From assembly GCA_900320485.1 (NCBI GenBank), contig ONSO01000006.1:1-38898 (forward strand): a stretch of 38,898 nt of DNA. The letters are read 5' to 3'. The stretch's first letter is position 1; each line of letters opens with the position of its first letter. The notes under the pieces are model-generated. The model had not been told where the DNA came from, did no database searches, and saw only the letters and a program-made list of their open reading frames with translations. The position numbers were made by a program, and so were the translations under genes. Below, one piece after another: positions 31,695 to 38,898 of the stretch. Source of the stretch: an uncultured Lachnospiraceae bacterium. Its GTDB lineage: Bacteria > Bacillota > Clostridia > Lachnospirales > Lachnospiraceae.

Positions 31695-33695
31695 TTATTT
31701 CTGTTTTTTGAACTGCAGGGGAGTCATTCCGTAAGCCTTTTTGAACAGTCTGTTAAAGTGCTCCACGTTTTCATATCCAACGGCCTCGGAAACGCTTTCC
31801 ACCGTCTGCTCCGACTCCTTTAAGAGGATCCGGGCCTTCTTCATGCGCTGCTCCCGAACTACGTCCTGGAAGGTCTTGCCGGTCTTCTCCTTGATGAATT
31901 TGGAGAGGTAGGGACCGGAAAGATGGCAATACTCAGAGAGGCTCTCCAGCGTTACGTCTGCATAGTGCTGCTGTATGAAGCTGATGATCTCCACCGTCCG
32001 CTCATCCCTTCCCTGGGTCACGTGCTGTTCTGCCGTCAGCTTATTGGTGGCAGAAACAAGCGCAGCAATGGATGCCTTAATGATGTCCTCGTCCACGCCA
32101 ACGCCCCAGTAGAACTTTCCGTCCGAAAGAATGCCGACGTAAGCAGCCGCCTTGGAGGAAGATCCCTTGGAGATGGCATGCTCCTCATATACGGAAAGCT
32201 CATAGGTAATGCCAAAATACGTCTTTATGGCGTTGCTCACTGCGTCAAGGCGTCCGTTACCGCCGGTGCGGATCACGCGTTTTGCGCCGCTTTGCTCAAT
32301 GGTTACCTCCGCCTGAATGCCCTTCTGTTGCTGGAAATGGCACTCCGGTATGTTAAACACGCTTCTGGGCTGGATATAAGTTTCATCAAAGATGCGGTAG
32401 ATCTCTTTCGGCTGAAGCTCCTGGTGTCTTCTGTCGGACACGCCCTTGATCAGATAGCCGACCTCCTCACGCATGGCAAGTGGCAGGGAGAAACCAAACT
32501 GCTGTTTTAACACAAATGCCACGCCGCCTTTACCGGATACGGAATTGATGCGGATAACGTCGGACTCGTATTCTCTTCCAAGATCCGAGGGATCGATGGG
32601 AAGGTAAGGAACGTCCCAGCGCTTGCCGCTCTTGCCGTCCTGTCTCCACTGCATGCCCTTGGAAATGGCATCCTGATGGGAACCGGAGAAAGCAGTAAAC
32701 ACAAGGTCTCCCGCGTAAGGAGTTCTCTCATGTACCTTCATGCCGGTAAACTTCTCATACTGTGCGCGGATATCCATGATATGGGAAAAATCAAGGCCGC
32801 TGTCCACGCCGTGGGTAATCATGTTCATGGCAAGGGTCACCACGTCCACGTTACCGGTTCTCTCGCCGTTGCCAAACAGGGTTCCCTCTACGCGGTCCGC
32901 GCCTGCAAGTACGCCAAACTCTGCGTCGCTGACGCCGGTGCCGCGGTCATTATGCGGATGAACGCTGAGAACAACGCCGTCTCTGTATTTCAGGTTTTTA
33001 TGCATGTATTCGATCTGGCAGGCAAATACGTGAGGCATGGCAACCTGTACCGTGGAGGGAAGGTTGATGATGGCCTTGTGCTCCTTGGTAGGCTTCCATA
33101 CGTCGAGAACGGCATTACATACTTCCAGCGCAAAGTCAACCTCCGTCTGGGAGAAGCTCTCGGGGCTGTACTCAAAGGTAAAATTGCCGTCCGTCTCGTC
33201 TGCAAGCTTCTTTAAGAGCTTTGCGCCGTCCACGGCGATCTTTGTGATCTCTTCCTTGCTCTTCTTAAATACCTGCTCGCGCTGTTCCACGGAAGTGGAA
33301 TTGTAAAGGTGGACCACCGCGTGGGGCGCGCCCTTGACTGCTTCGAAGGTCTTCTTGATAATGTGCTCTCTCGCCTGAGTCAGTACCTGGATCGTTACGT
33401 CGTCAGGGATCATGTCGCGCTCGATCAGCGCGCGGATGAAATTATATTCCGTATCGGAGGATGCGGGAAATCCAACTTCGATCTCCTTAAAGCCTACGTC
33501 CACCAAGATCTTGAAAAATGCCAGCTTGCTCTCAAGGTCCATGGGCTCGATCAGCGCCTGGTTACCGTCGCGCAGATCCACGCTGCACCAGATGGGCGCC
33601 TTCGTGATGCACTCTTTCTTTACCCAGTCATAGGTCATCTTCGGGGGTAAATGATAGCTCTTCTGATATTTTTGCCTGATTTCTTTTTCGGTCAT
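31695..33695 (-). CDS. leuA: 2-isopropylmalate synthase fused to an AraC-type DNA-binding domain
   Basis: The 666-residue protein joins an enzyme to a transcription factor domain. Residues 25-450 are the LeuA catalytic domain, which condenses acetyl-CoA with 2-oxoisovalerate (DLRDGNQ 40-46, HPHND 246-250). Residues about 455-556 are the LeuA dimer domain that binds leucine for feedback control (GGNGRLDAV). Residues about 565-663 are a full AraC/XylS double helix-turn-helix (VTLESLSEYCHLSGPYLSKF; SVSEAVGYENVEHFNRLFKK). The frame is open across the junction. ATG 33695 has GGAGG eight bases upstream; a 24-residue extension to 33767 has no site. It forms a one-gene unit with promoter and terminator, not a leuABCD operon. 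Confidence 0.93.
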   Translation of the reverse strand: MTEKEIRQKYQKSYHLPPKMTYDWVKKECITKAPIWCSVDLRDGNQALIEPMDLESKLAFFKILVDVGFKEIEVGFPASSDTEYNFIRALIERDMIPDDVTIQVLTQAREHIIKKTFEAVKGAPHAVVHLYNSTSVEQREQVFKKSKEEITKIAVDGAKLLKKLADETDGNFTFEYSPESFSQTEVDFALEVCNAVLDVWKPTKEHKAIINLPSTVQVAMPHVFACQIEYMHKNLKYRDGVVLSVHPHNDRGTGVSDAEFGVLAGADRVEGTLFGNGERTGNVDVVTLAMNMITHGVDSGLDFSHIMDIRAQYEKFTGMKVHERTPYAGDLVFTAFSGSHQDAISKGMQWRQDGKSGKRWDVPYLPIDPSDLGREYESDVIRINSVSGKGGVAFVLKQQFGFSLPLAMREEVGYLIKGVSDRRHQELQPKEIYRIFDETYIQPRSVFNIPECHFQQQKGIQAEVTIEQSGAKRVIRTGGNGRLDAVSNAIKTYFGITYELSVYEEHAISKGSSSKAAAYVGILSDGKFYWGVGVDEDIIKASIAALVSATNKLTAEQHVTQGRDERTVEIISFIQQHYADVTLESLSEYCHLSGPYLSKFIKEKTGKTFQDVVREQRMKKARILLKESEQTVESVSEAVGYENVEHFNRLFKKAYGMTPLQFKKQK

Positions 33696-33793
33696 GATGA
33701 CTTCCTCCATTTGGCAATCCGCAAGCCCTTCCTTTTCGCGATTTTTCAGGTAAGGTCGCGTTGTCATTTATTTATTGTTCTTATCGTTTCTAC

Positions 33794-33822
33794 ATCATAG
33801 CACTAATATCATATACAAACAA
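33794..33822 (-). promoter_or_regulatory. Promoter of leuA-araC
   Basis: TTGTTT (33822-33817), 17 bp, TATGAT (33799-33794). The weak -35 fits a promoter that needs an activator. Confidence 0.6.
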
Positions 33823-33894
33823 GTGGTAAATTTAATATATTTCTTGATCTTTTTTATCCTTTTCTGCCATCTTCTCATATTTAACAAAATAAAT

Positions 33895-33917
33895 AACTCC
33901 TTACTTGAAATGGAGTT
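33895..33917. promoter_or_regulatory. 23-bp imperfect dyad upstream of the leuA promoter
   Basis: AACTCC and GGAGTT form the outer arms, with a further TT/AA pair inside. It lies about 73 bp upstream of the -35, a usual distance for an activator site. A role as target of the fused AraC domain is inference. Confidence 0.4.
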
Positions 33918-34013
33918 TTGATGTTTTTGCCTCTGTTTTTTGCAAAATATAAGTTATTAATAATTTGTATCATATTTAATCTTCCAAACGTATTTTTCTG
34001 CCCTTGCCAATTC

Positions 34014-34046
34014 AAAAAACAAGGAGCAGCTTATTGCTGCCCCTTG
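34014..34046 (-). terminator. Terminator of the sigma/anti-sigma operon
   Basis: An 11-bp stem (CAAGGGGCAGC with GCTGCTCCTTG, 5-base loop) is followed by TTTTTT on the minus strand. Confidence 0.9.
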
Positions 34047-34096
34047 ATCAACGTCACCTTATCCGCCTGATCCTTTGCCACGTCAAAGACTTCCCG

Positions 34097-34498
34097 TCAT
34101 TCTTCCTCCCCTTTTGCATCCGGCTTTACGTACACGATCGCCTCCTCCTGCACGAGTTCCGCAACTTCCCCCACTGCCGTGACCGAAAGGCGTACGTAGC
34201 CGGTCTCCTCACCCACGTAAAGCTCCGGATCCTTTTCTCCTAAAACCTTTGCCGTGGAACTATTCGTGTCCGTGATCATAAGCCGTACGGAATAGTCTCC
34301 CTTGCACTCCACGCTTACAAGCTCCTTCCAGGAAATCTGCGCGCCGCAGGGGATCTCCAGCGGCTCCTTCACGGTCAGTTTTGGAACGAGAGATACGTAC
34401 CGGACGGCACCCATCACACAAATTACTCCCAAGATCAGTATAACGGTGATCACGGCGATCACGATCCTCAGTCCCCATCTCTTTTTCCCTGTTTTCAT
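34097..34498 (-). CDS. Small membrane protein of the sigma/anti-sigma operon
   Basis: I do not recognise this 133-residue protein. One membrane helix (about 9-32) follows a short basic start, so about 100 residues face outside. These are beta-rich (LTVKEPLEIPCGAQISWKEL, TGYVRLSVTAVGEV), resembling an Ig- or cadherin-like domain. ATG 34498 has AAAGGAG upstream; a TTG at 34525 would extend it. It is the third gene after an ECF sigma factor and its anti-sigma factor, so it probably acts in the same envelope response. After its TGA the frame stays open for 20 more codons to a TAA at the terminator. Confidence 0.65.
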   Translation of the reverse strand: MKTGKKRWGLRIVIAVITVILILGVICVMGAVRYVSLVPKLTVKEPLEIPCGAQISWKELVSVECKGDYSVRLMITDTNSSTAKVLGEKDPELYVGEETGYVRLSVTAVGEVAELVQEEAIVYVKPDAKGEEE

Positions 34499-34521
34499 CT
34501 TCCCGTCTCTCCTTTTATTTT

Positions 34522-35511
34522 TCAATCCGTCACGTCATCACCCGTAGCCTCTTCTTCCGGACCGCTTTTCGTAAACTTGTTTGCGCCGTCTACCGAGGCA
34601 TTCTCTTCTCCCGCAGCTTCCCCGCAGGACTCTTCCACGCCTTCATAGACGTCTTCAAACTTGACCGTCAAAGTATCCAGCACTCCCTGGATATGCTCCT
34701 CTGATAACCCATAAAATGCAACGTCTCCTTGAAATTCCTTACAGGAAAGCATCATGATGGTACAACTTTCCCCGTTTTTTTCCGCATAACCAATATCATC
34801 CACCAGCGTATACTCGGCTCCCTGACTGTTCACGTACGTGCGGACATTCCCCGTCTTTTGCATCGCAATGCTAAATGCCGCATCCTTTGCCACGTTTCCC
34901 TCCATCACGAACTGATGTACGGATATGCGACCTTCCTGATAATCGAAAATGGAATCCAGCGAATACTCCCAGGTATCATTCCCCAAGTTGGAGACGCAAT
35001 AAGACACGCTCTGCTCTTCCCCGGGAATGGCGCTGAATATACTTTGAAATCTCGTGTCACTTACGGCCGTCAGGTAATCGGGGTAGTCATAATACGTATG
35101 CTCATAAATCCCGGAGACCACTTCCACTCTTTTGTGGGTCCATTTGTCATCCGGTCCGCCCTGCTCTTCTCCCTTATTCTCCACGGAAACGCTCTCCAAG
35201 GGCTGTGCAAGCGCTTCATCGGAAATATAATTTTCATTTCCAACGGAAATTCCGTGCTCCGTTATCCTCATCTGCTCGATGATCTTGCCCGCCGCATAGG
35301 TCGTACCAATGCCGGCCACGAAAAACGCAAGAAGGATCGCCGCCGCCTTCGGGATAAAACGCCCCGCGGAAAACTTACGTATCTTACTCTTTGCTCCCAA
35401 AGCCTCTCCTGAAGCAAACTTTTCAAGAATCGCCTGATCCAATGCCGCATCCGGCTTAATTCCCGCCGTCAGCGAATCCTTTAACAGCCCCTCAAATTTT
35501 TTATTCTCCAT
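34522..35511 (-). CDS. Membrane-bound anti-sigma factor candidate
   Basis: The 329-residue protein has a cytoplasmic N-terminal part (1-48: LLKDSLTAGIKPDAALDQAILEKF), one membrane helix (about 50-72) and a large extracellular part. The layout and the 11-base overlap with the preceding sigma gene fit an anti-sigma factor that holds the sigma factor at the membrane until an envelope signal arrives. No CxxC zinc anti-sigma motif is seen. The last 45 residues are acidic and low-complexity. Confidence 0.75.
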   Translation of the reverse strand: MENKKFEGLLKDSLTAGIKPDAALDQAILEKFASGEALGAKSKIRKFSAGRFIPKAAAILLAFFVAGIGTTYAAGKIIEQMRITEHGISVGNENYISDEALAQPLESVSVENKGEEQGGPDDKWTHKRVEVVSGIYEHTYYDYPDYLTAVSDTRFQSIFSAIPGEEQSVSYCVSNLGNDTWEYSLDSIFDYQEGRISVHQFVMEGNVAKDAAFSIAMQKTGNVRTYVNSQGAEYTLVDDIGYAEKNGESCTIMMLSCKEFQGDVAFYGLSEEHIQGVLDTLTVKFEDVYEGVEESCGEAAGEENASVDGANKFTKSGPEEEATGDDVTD

Positions 35512-36016
35512 ATCGCAATTTCTCCTTTAACGTGCTCCTCGCCTTGTTTAGTCTGCTCTTCACCGTTCCCGTCGGAATAGCCAGCGCATGAGCGATCTCC
35601 TCGATGGACATTTCCTCCATGTAATACATGAGAATTACGATCCTGTGCTTTTCGGGAAGCGTCAGTACGCAGGCGCGGACCCGTTCCTCCTCCTGCCTTC
35701 TGATCACCTCATCCTCCACGGACCCTCCCCCGTCGGCAATCTGTCCCAGCTCCTCTTCCCCCGGATACGTAACTTCCGCGATCCGCTTCCGCCAGGCCAT
35801 TTTCCGCATGCGGTTCCTCCAGAGATTTGTGGCAATGGTGATCAGATAAGACTTCGCATTCTGCTCCATGGCAACCTCATCCTTCTCCAGCGCCACAAGG
35901 AACGTCTCCTGATACAACTCATCCGCAGCCTCCTTGCTTCGCGTACAGTACAGGCAAAAGGAATAGAGACTTTTCCCATATTCTTTTATCAAATTCTCAG
36001 CATCGGCTTTGTTCAT
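35501..36016 (-). CDS. ECF-type RNA polymerase sigma factor
   Basis: The 171-residue sigma factor has region 2 (about 5-75: DELYQETFLVALEKDE, KSYLITIATNLWRNRMRK) and region 4 (about 115-165: LPEKHRIVILMYYMEEMSIEEIAHAL, then TVKSRLNKARSTLKEKL). Regions 1 and 3 are absent, as in ECF factors. AAAGGA lies before ATG 36016. It heads a three-gene operon with the anti-sigma candidate and a small membrane protein. Confidence 0.94.
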   Translation of the reverse strand: MNKADAENLIKEYGKSLYSFCLYCTRSKEAADELYQETFLVALEKDEVAMEQNAKSYLITIATNLWRNRMRKMAWRKRIAEVTYPGEEELGQIADGGGSVEDEVIRRQEEERVRACVLTLPEKHRIVILMYYMEEMSIEEIAHALAIPTGTVKSRLNKARSTLKEKLRYGE

Positions 36017-36029
36017 CTTCGGTTCCTTT

Positions 36030-36039
36030 GTGACGTCAC
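36030..36039. promoter_or_regulatory. 10-bp palindrome in the sigma operon leader
   Basis: GTGACGTCAC is a perfect palindrome 14 bases before the sigma factor ATG. AACCTTA and TACGTGA elements occur twice in the 60 bases upstream. It may be an operator or part of an autoregulated ECF promoter; no ECF promoter fits with normal spacing. Confidence 0.35.
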
Positions 36040-36196
36040 GTAAGGTTTATCGCCTTCACTACTATATTTTCACGTAATCGCATAAGGTTCATTTTTTTCA
36101 CGCGCTTTGAGCAGGCGTTTCGCCTGCTCGATGTCGCGACGTTCGTCGAATGGTTGCTCGTGCAAGCACGGCAACCGCTCTCCTCACTGTTCGCGC

Positions 36197-36227
36197 AAAA
36201 AAAGCCGGGAGCTTTCGCTTCCGGCTT
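36197..36227 (-). terminator. Terminator of tRNA-Arg
   Basis: A stem AAGCCGG/CCGGCTT extended by AGC/GCT across one mismatch, with a GAAA tetraloop, is followed by T7 on the minus strand. It begins four bases after the tRNA. Confidence 0.9.
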
Positions 36228-36230
36228 ACG

Positions 36231-36302
36231 CGTTCCTTGGGGGAATCGAACCCTCAACTGACCCTTAGGAGGGGTCTGTTATATCCATTTAACTAAAGGA
36301 AC
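36231..36302 (-). tRNA. tRNA-Arg (anticodon CCT)
   Basis: The acceptor stem pairs GTTCCTT with AAGGAAC. The anticodon stem GACCC/GGGTC holds the loop CTCCTAA with anticodon CCT. The T-arm is GAGGGTTCGATTCCC. CCA is not encoded. It reads the rare AGG codon. Confidence 0.93.
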
Positions 36303-36337
36303 ATCCTTATGACTGACGGAGGCAAACGCAGGCGCCT

Positions 36338-37225
36338 CTACATGTTGTCAGGGAAATTAACGTATCCCTGGAGCCAGATGGTTCCCTTAAATCTTCTGCC
36401 CACCTGTGGCTCACCCAACAAATCTATTATATTGATACAAACGTCAAATGTCAATTCATTACAGCAAATTGTTAAAATATAAATTTTTTCACCGGTGACG
36501 CGGTTGGTAACCAGGCGCATGCCCACGATCTCTCCCATGACGGAATACTGGTCGCACTCCATGCCATAGGGCATAAAGAACGTATCCACGATGGAGAACA
36601 CGTCCTCCCGCCGGATCCGGGAATTAATGGAGGTATAGGTGTCCATGTCCTCTAAAGTCAGGGTTTCCATGGCTTCCTCGCTTCCCTTTCTCGCCTCCTC
36701 AATGAGCTTATTCCGGGCAATGGTGCGACGGCGGATCTGATCCTTCTGCTCCTCATCCACGTGGATGGGCAACAATATGGATCCGCCCAGGGAAAGCCCG
36801 GACATGGTCAGGGTCGTCCCCTGAATGGGCAGCCTTCCGGAAACCTGCGCATTTACGTAAGGGATCATATTCTGAAGGTAGAAGATCATGGAGATCCCCA
36901 TGTTAACGTCCTCCACCACTCCCGCGTAAGAATCCCTCGCCGCGTGACGCTCCACGGAAACGTCCTCCCTGGTCGTTATGCCGTCGCCGCGCAGGTAAGG
37001 ATAATAATACTCATAGATAAATTTATCCTCTTCATCGAATTCTCCGCAGACCGCGATCCCCAGACCGTCGGCGAAATCCTTGCAAAATTCCCCCAGCATC
37101 ACGTTCTCGGAATTCATGGTATACGCACGGCGGTCCGCCGTCATAATGGCATCCGTCAGGATTTCCTTAAACTTTGCCCTGTCATTCATCTCGCTAAAGC
37201 CAATGGCCCGAAGATATTTATGCAT
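36338..37225 (-). CDS. DUF3881-like protein of Lachnospiraceae
   Basis: The 295-residue soluble protein opens MHKYLRAIGFSE and matches what I know of DUF3881, a family mostly limited to Lachnospiraceae with no known function. It has no membrane helix. A central part (about 85-165) is rich in small residues (PIQGTTLTMSGLSLGGSILLPI). The C-terminal part (RLVTNRVTGEKIYILTICCNEL) looks beta-rich. ATG 37225 has GGAGG eight bases upstream. It has its own promoter. Confidence 0.7.
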   Translation of the reverse strand: MHKYLRAIGFSEMNDRAKFKEILTDAIMTADRRAYTMNSENVMLGEFCKDFADGLGIAVCGEFDEEDKFIYEYYYPYLRGDGITTREDVSVERHAARDSYAGVVEDVNMGISMIFYLQNMIPYVNAQVSGRLPIQGTTLTMSGLSLGGSILLPIHVDEEQKDQIRRRTIARNKLIEEARKGSEEAMETLTLEDMDTYTSINSRIRREDVFSIVDTFFMPYGMECDQYSVMGEIVGMRLVTNRVTGEKIYILTICCNELTFDVCINIIDLLGEPQVGRRFKGTIWLQGYVNFPDNM

Positions 37226-37312
37226 GGATCTCACCTCCTTCACGTCACTTTATGCACAGCCTTCACTTATGTTTTCGGCAAAAATTCGCCCTTTGGTTAG
37301 GCACGTGCATAT

Positions 37313-37341
37313 ACTATAACTGAAAATTGGTGAAATCGCAA
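37313..37341 (-). promoter_or_regulatory. Promoter of the DUF3881-like gene
   Basis: TTGCGA (37341-37336), 17 bp, TATAGT (37318-37313). The leader is about 80 bases. Confidence 0.55.
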
Positions 37342-37395
37342 GTTATTTTTGACTTCTGCCAAAGAAAGCCGTCGGCAAAATAGCGAAGGTGCCGC

Positions 37396-37596
37396 TTACT
37401 CCTTATACTCCATAAGGTCTCCGGGCTGGCAATCCAGCGCCCTGCAGATCGCTTCCAGCGTCTCAAACCGGATGCCCTTCATCTTTCCCGTCTTTAAATT
37501 TGACAGGTTTACGTTGGTCACGCCAACCTTCTCCGCCAATTCATTTAATGATATCTTCCGATCCGCCATCACGCGGTCCAATCTGATAATGATCAT
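37396..37596 (-). CDS. Small XRE/Cro-type HTH regulator
   Basis: The 66-residue protein is a single Cro/C1 helix-turn-helix domain (ISLNELAEKVGVTNVNLSNLK, FETLEAICRALDCQPGDLMEY). It pairs with the preceding DUF2975 membrane protein, a combination common in Firmicutes. GGAGGAGAGGC lies just before ATG 37596. It probably represses its own operon. Confidence 0.93.
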   Translation of the reverse strand: MIIIRLDRVMADRKISLNELAEKVGVTNVNLSNLKTGKMKGIRFETLEAICRALDCQPGDLMEYKE

Positions 37597-37666
37597 GCCT
37601 CTCCTCCAACTTTTCGGTGCGCCGCAGCTTCACTGCCGCCGGCCTTTTCCATGCCTGCATCTGCTT

Positions 37667-38278
37667 TTAGGCAATGGAATCCACGTCTTCCTGCAGCTTT
37701 ACGCCATAGTCGAACACCTGGGCCACCACCATGATGGCAAAAAAGATGACGAACATGTAAAAGCTCTTTACGTCCATGGAAAGGTTTGCATATGAAAATT
37801 TGAAAAAGTGCATGATAAATACGATCAAACCGGGAACGATGGCAAGGGCAAACTGCAACCATCCGATGATCCGAAGGCGCCTTGCATTTATGCGGGTAAA
37901 GGGAGATCCGCCCGCGGCATCACTTGCAATGAGACTGACGACAAACATCATGACGGACAAGATCAGGCTATAGCTCACCTCTTTTGCCTGCTCCATGAGG
38001 GCGCAGTATTTCAGATCCGTTTTCCCGTTTACGTCCATTAACGTATACAGATTGTAATCCACGTCATCCACGTATTCCCCTCCCTGATAGAGACGGAAAA
38101 CTTTCTGCTGATTGAAGGCGCCGGCGGGCTCCTCAAAGCGTATCTCATAGCTGTCCTTATCGGAAAAGACCACCTCAAAAAAGTCTGCCGCCCGCAAAAA
38201 CAAAAATGCGATAATAAAATACGTGATAAACTGGCTGATCCTGATCACTTTCTTCTTGTTATTTACTTTATTCTTCAT
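37667..38278 (-). CDS. DUF2975 family membrane protein
   Basis: The 203-residue protein has four likely membrane helices (about 14-32, 102-122, 138-160, 172-192) and an extracytoplasmic loop after the first. This and the adjoining XRE gene fit DUF2975. Its role is unknown; the pair may sense membrane state. ATG 38278 has GAGGAGG six bases upstream; the longer frame to 38311 has no better site. Confidence 0.8.
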   Translation of the reverse strand: MKNKVNNKKKVIRISQFITYFIIAFLFLRAADFFEVVFSDKDSYEIRFEEPAGAFNQQKVFRLYQGGEYVDDVDYNLYTLMDVNGKTDLKYCALMEQAKEVSYSLILSVMMFVVSLIASDAAGGSPFTRINARRLRIIGWLQFALAIVPGLIVFIMHFFKFSYANLSMDVKSFYMFVIFFAIMVVAQVFDYGVKLQEDVDSIA

Positions 38279-38343
38279 ACCGTGCCTCCTCGCTTCGATG
38301 GCAATCATCATGGTTCCTGTTTTCTATTTCTGCCGGCAAGGAT

Positions 38344-38372
38344 ACAATAACATGGTATTTTAAGTTTGTCAA
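38344..38372 (-). promoter_or_regulatory. Promoter of the DUF2975-XRE operon
   Basis: A perfect TTGACA (38372-38367), 17 bp, TATTGT (38349-38344), about 66 bases before the start codon. Confidence 0.7.
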
Positions 38373-38392
38373 TAAGTTTTTAAAGTTTTACT

Positions 38393-38898
38393 TTAATTTT
38401 TTATACTTTTTAGATAATCTTCCAGGGACAGTCCCGGCTGGGCCGCCAGCTCCCGCGCCGCTTCCAGGCCCACGTACCGTATGTGCCACGGCTCATACGT
38501 ATAGTCCACCTCGCCGTTTTTTCCGCCCGGATAACGCAGGTGAAACCCATGCTCCGCAAGCCTTGCATGGATCTTCTTCCAGACCTCCGGATAACGGACA
38601 AGGTCTTCATTTTCATAGACCTCAACGCCATCCAGCCGGAAATACAGATCCAGCGCCAGTCCCGTGTGATGCTCGGAATAGCCCGGCTTTGCCACGGTTC
38701 TTGCCGCATAGGCCGCCCCGTATTTCTCCGTAAAGCGCTCCAAAATGTCCTGCTGATATTCTACGCTCCGATAGGCGCTGTCCAGATCCAGGTCGATCCC
38801 CTCGTTTTCCCAAAGATCCGCCTTTAGCTCAAGATAAGCCTTGTAGGCGGTCCGCTCTACCGGGACCACGTCCCCCACGGAATTTTTGGCGTACACGA
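38393..38898 (-). CDS. D-alanyl-D-alanine carboxypeptidase, M15B/VanY family (5' end outside the window)
   Basis: At least 168 C-terminal residues are present; the frame is open to the window edge, so the start and any signal peptide lie beyond it. The zinc peptidase core is complete: AYRSVEYQQDI, SEHHTGLALDL (SxHxxGxAxD, zinc His and Asp) and EPWHIRY (catalytic Glu, zinc His). Enzymes of this family trim the terminal D-Ala from peptidoglycan stem peptides. No vancomycin resistance genes are in view, so a housekeeping wall role is more likely. Confidence 0.9.
   Translation of the reverse strand, partial: VYAKNSVGDVVPVERTAYKAYLELKADLWENEGIDLDLDSAYRSVEYQQDILERFTEKYGAAYAARTVAKPGYSEHHTGLALDLYFRLDGVEVYENEDLVRYPEVWKKIHARLAEHGFHLRYPGGKNGEVDYTYEPWHIRYVGLEAARELAAQPGLSLEDYLKSIKN

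Larger units (their letters stand above)
33696..34096. other. Leader and intergenic region upstream of leuA-araC
   Basis: This 401-base AT-rich gap holds the leuA leader (about 90 bases), its promoter (33794-33822), a 23-bp dyad (33895-33917) and the terminator of the sigma operon (34014-34046). I see no credible small gene, T-box or leucine-rich attenuator peptide. Confidence 0.6.

Noticed and set aside
33696-33767. 24-residue N-terminal extension or leucine attenuator peptide of leuA-araC
   Set aside because: ATG 33767 has no ribosome binding site, the stretch holds only two leucines, and ATG 33695 has GGAGG at eight bases.
36036-36257. Small minus-strand frame of 73 codons over the tRNA-Arg region
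   Set aside because: It runs through the tRNA-Arg terminator and part of the tRNA gene and has no ribosome binding site.

Overview
The window looks like a chromosomal segment of a spore-associated Clostridia, most likely Lachnospiraceae. The evidence is the yabP-yabQ-divIC-spoIIE-tilS-hpt-ftsH gene order, a CotS-like kinase, a protein that looks like the Lachnospiraceae family DUF3881, strong AGGAGG ribosome binding sites and sigma-A style promoters. Every gene I can support lies on the minus strand, so transcription runs from high to low coordinates.

Region 1 (1-11.3 kb) is an accessory defence island that abuts the 3' end of a tRNA-Leu gene. Reading away from the tRNA it holds: a Schlafen/AlbA-type ATP-binding regulator broken by one in-frame TGA, whose promoter carries eight helically phased ACATT boxes; an AT-rich two-gene unit of an unrecognised 411-residue protein and a zinc-ribbon/TIR effector-like protein; and a type I restriction-modification operon (hsdM, hsdS, a GIY-YIG protein, an unknown protein, hsdR). 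A 23-bp tandem repeat follows hsdR and runs off the window edge.

Region 2 (11.4-21.4 kb) is core genome: tRNA-Leu and tRNA-Tyr, a GH13 alpha-glucan hydrolase, then ftsH, hpt, tilS, a SpoIIE phosphatase without its membrane domain, divIC, yabQ, yabP, rqcP and hup. spoIIE has perfect -35 and -10 hexamers 21 bp apart, the layout of Spo0A-activated promoters. yabP has a SigE-like promoter.

Region 3 (21.4-26.2 kb) is a compact peptide-export locus under a near-consensus promoter: a short double-glycine precursor peptide, a lipoprotein joining a probable beta-propeller to a solute-binding domain, and a C39-peptidase ABC exporter.

Region 4 (26.2-38.9 kb) holds a CotS-like kinase with an 18-residue tandem repeat and a long inverted repeat over its start site, cca, a HAD phosphatase, a SurA/PrsA-like anchored foldase with a 10-residue repeat tail, a 2-isopropylmalate synthase fused to an AraC-type DNA-binding domain, an ECF sigma/anti-sigma operon, tRNA-Arg, a DUF3881-like protein, a DUF2975/XRE pair and a partial D,D-carboxypeptidase.

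The best candidates for undescribed biology are the LeuA-AraC fusion, the 411-residue/TIR gene pair, and the precursor/lipoprotein/exporter locus.
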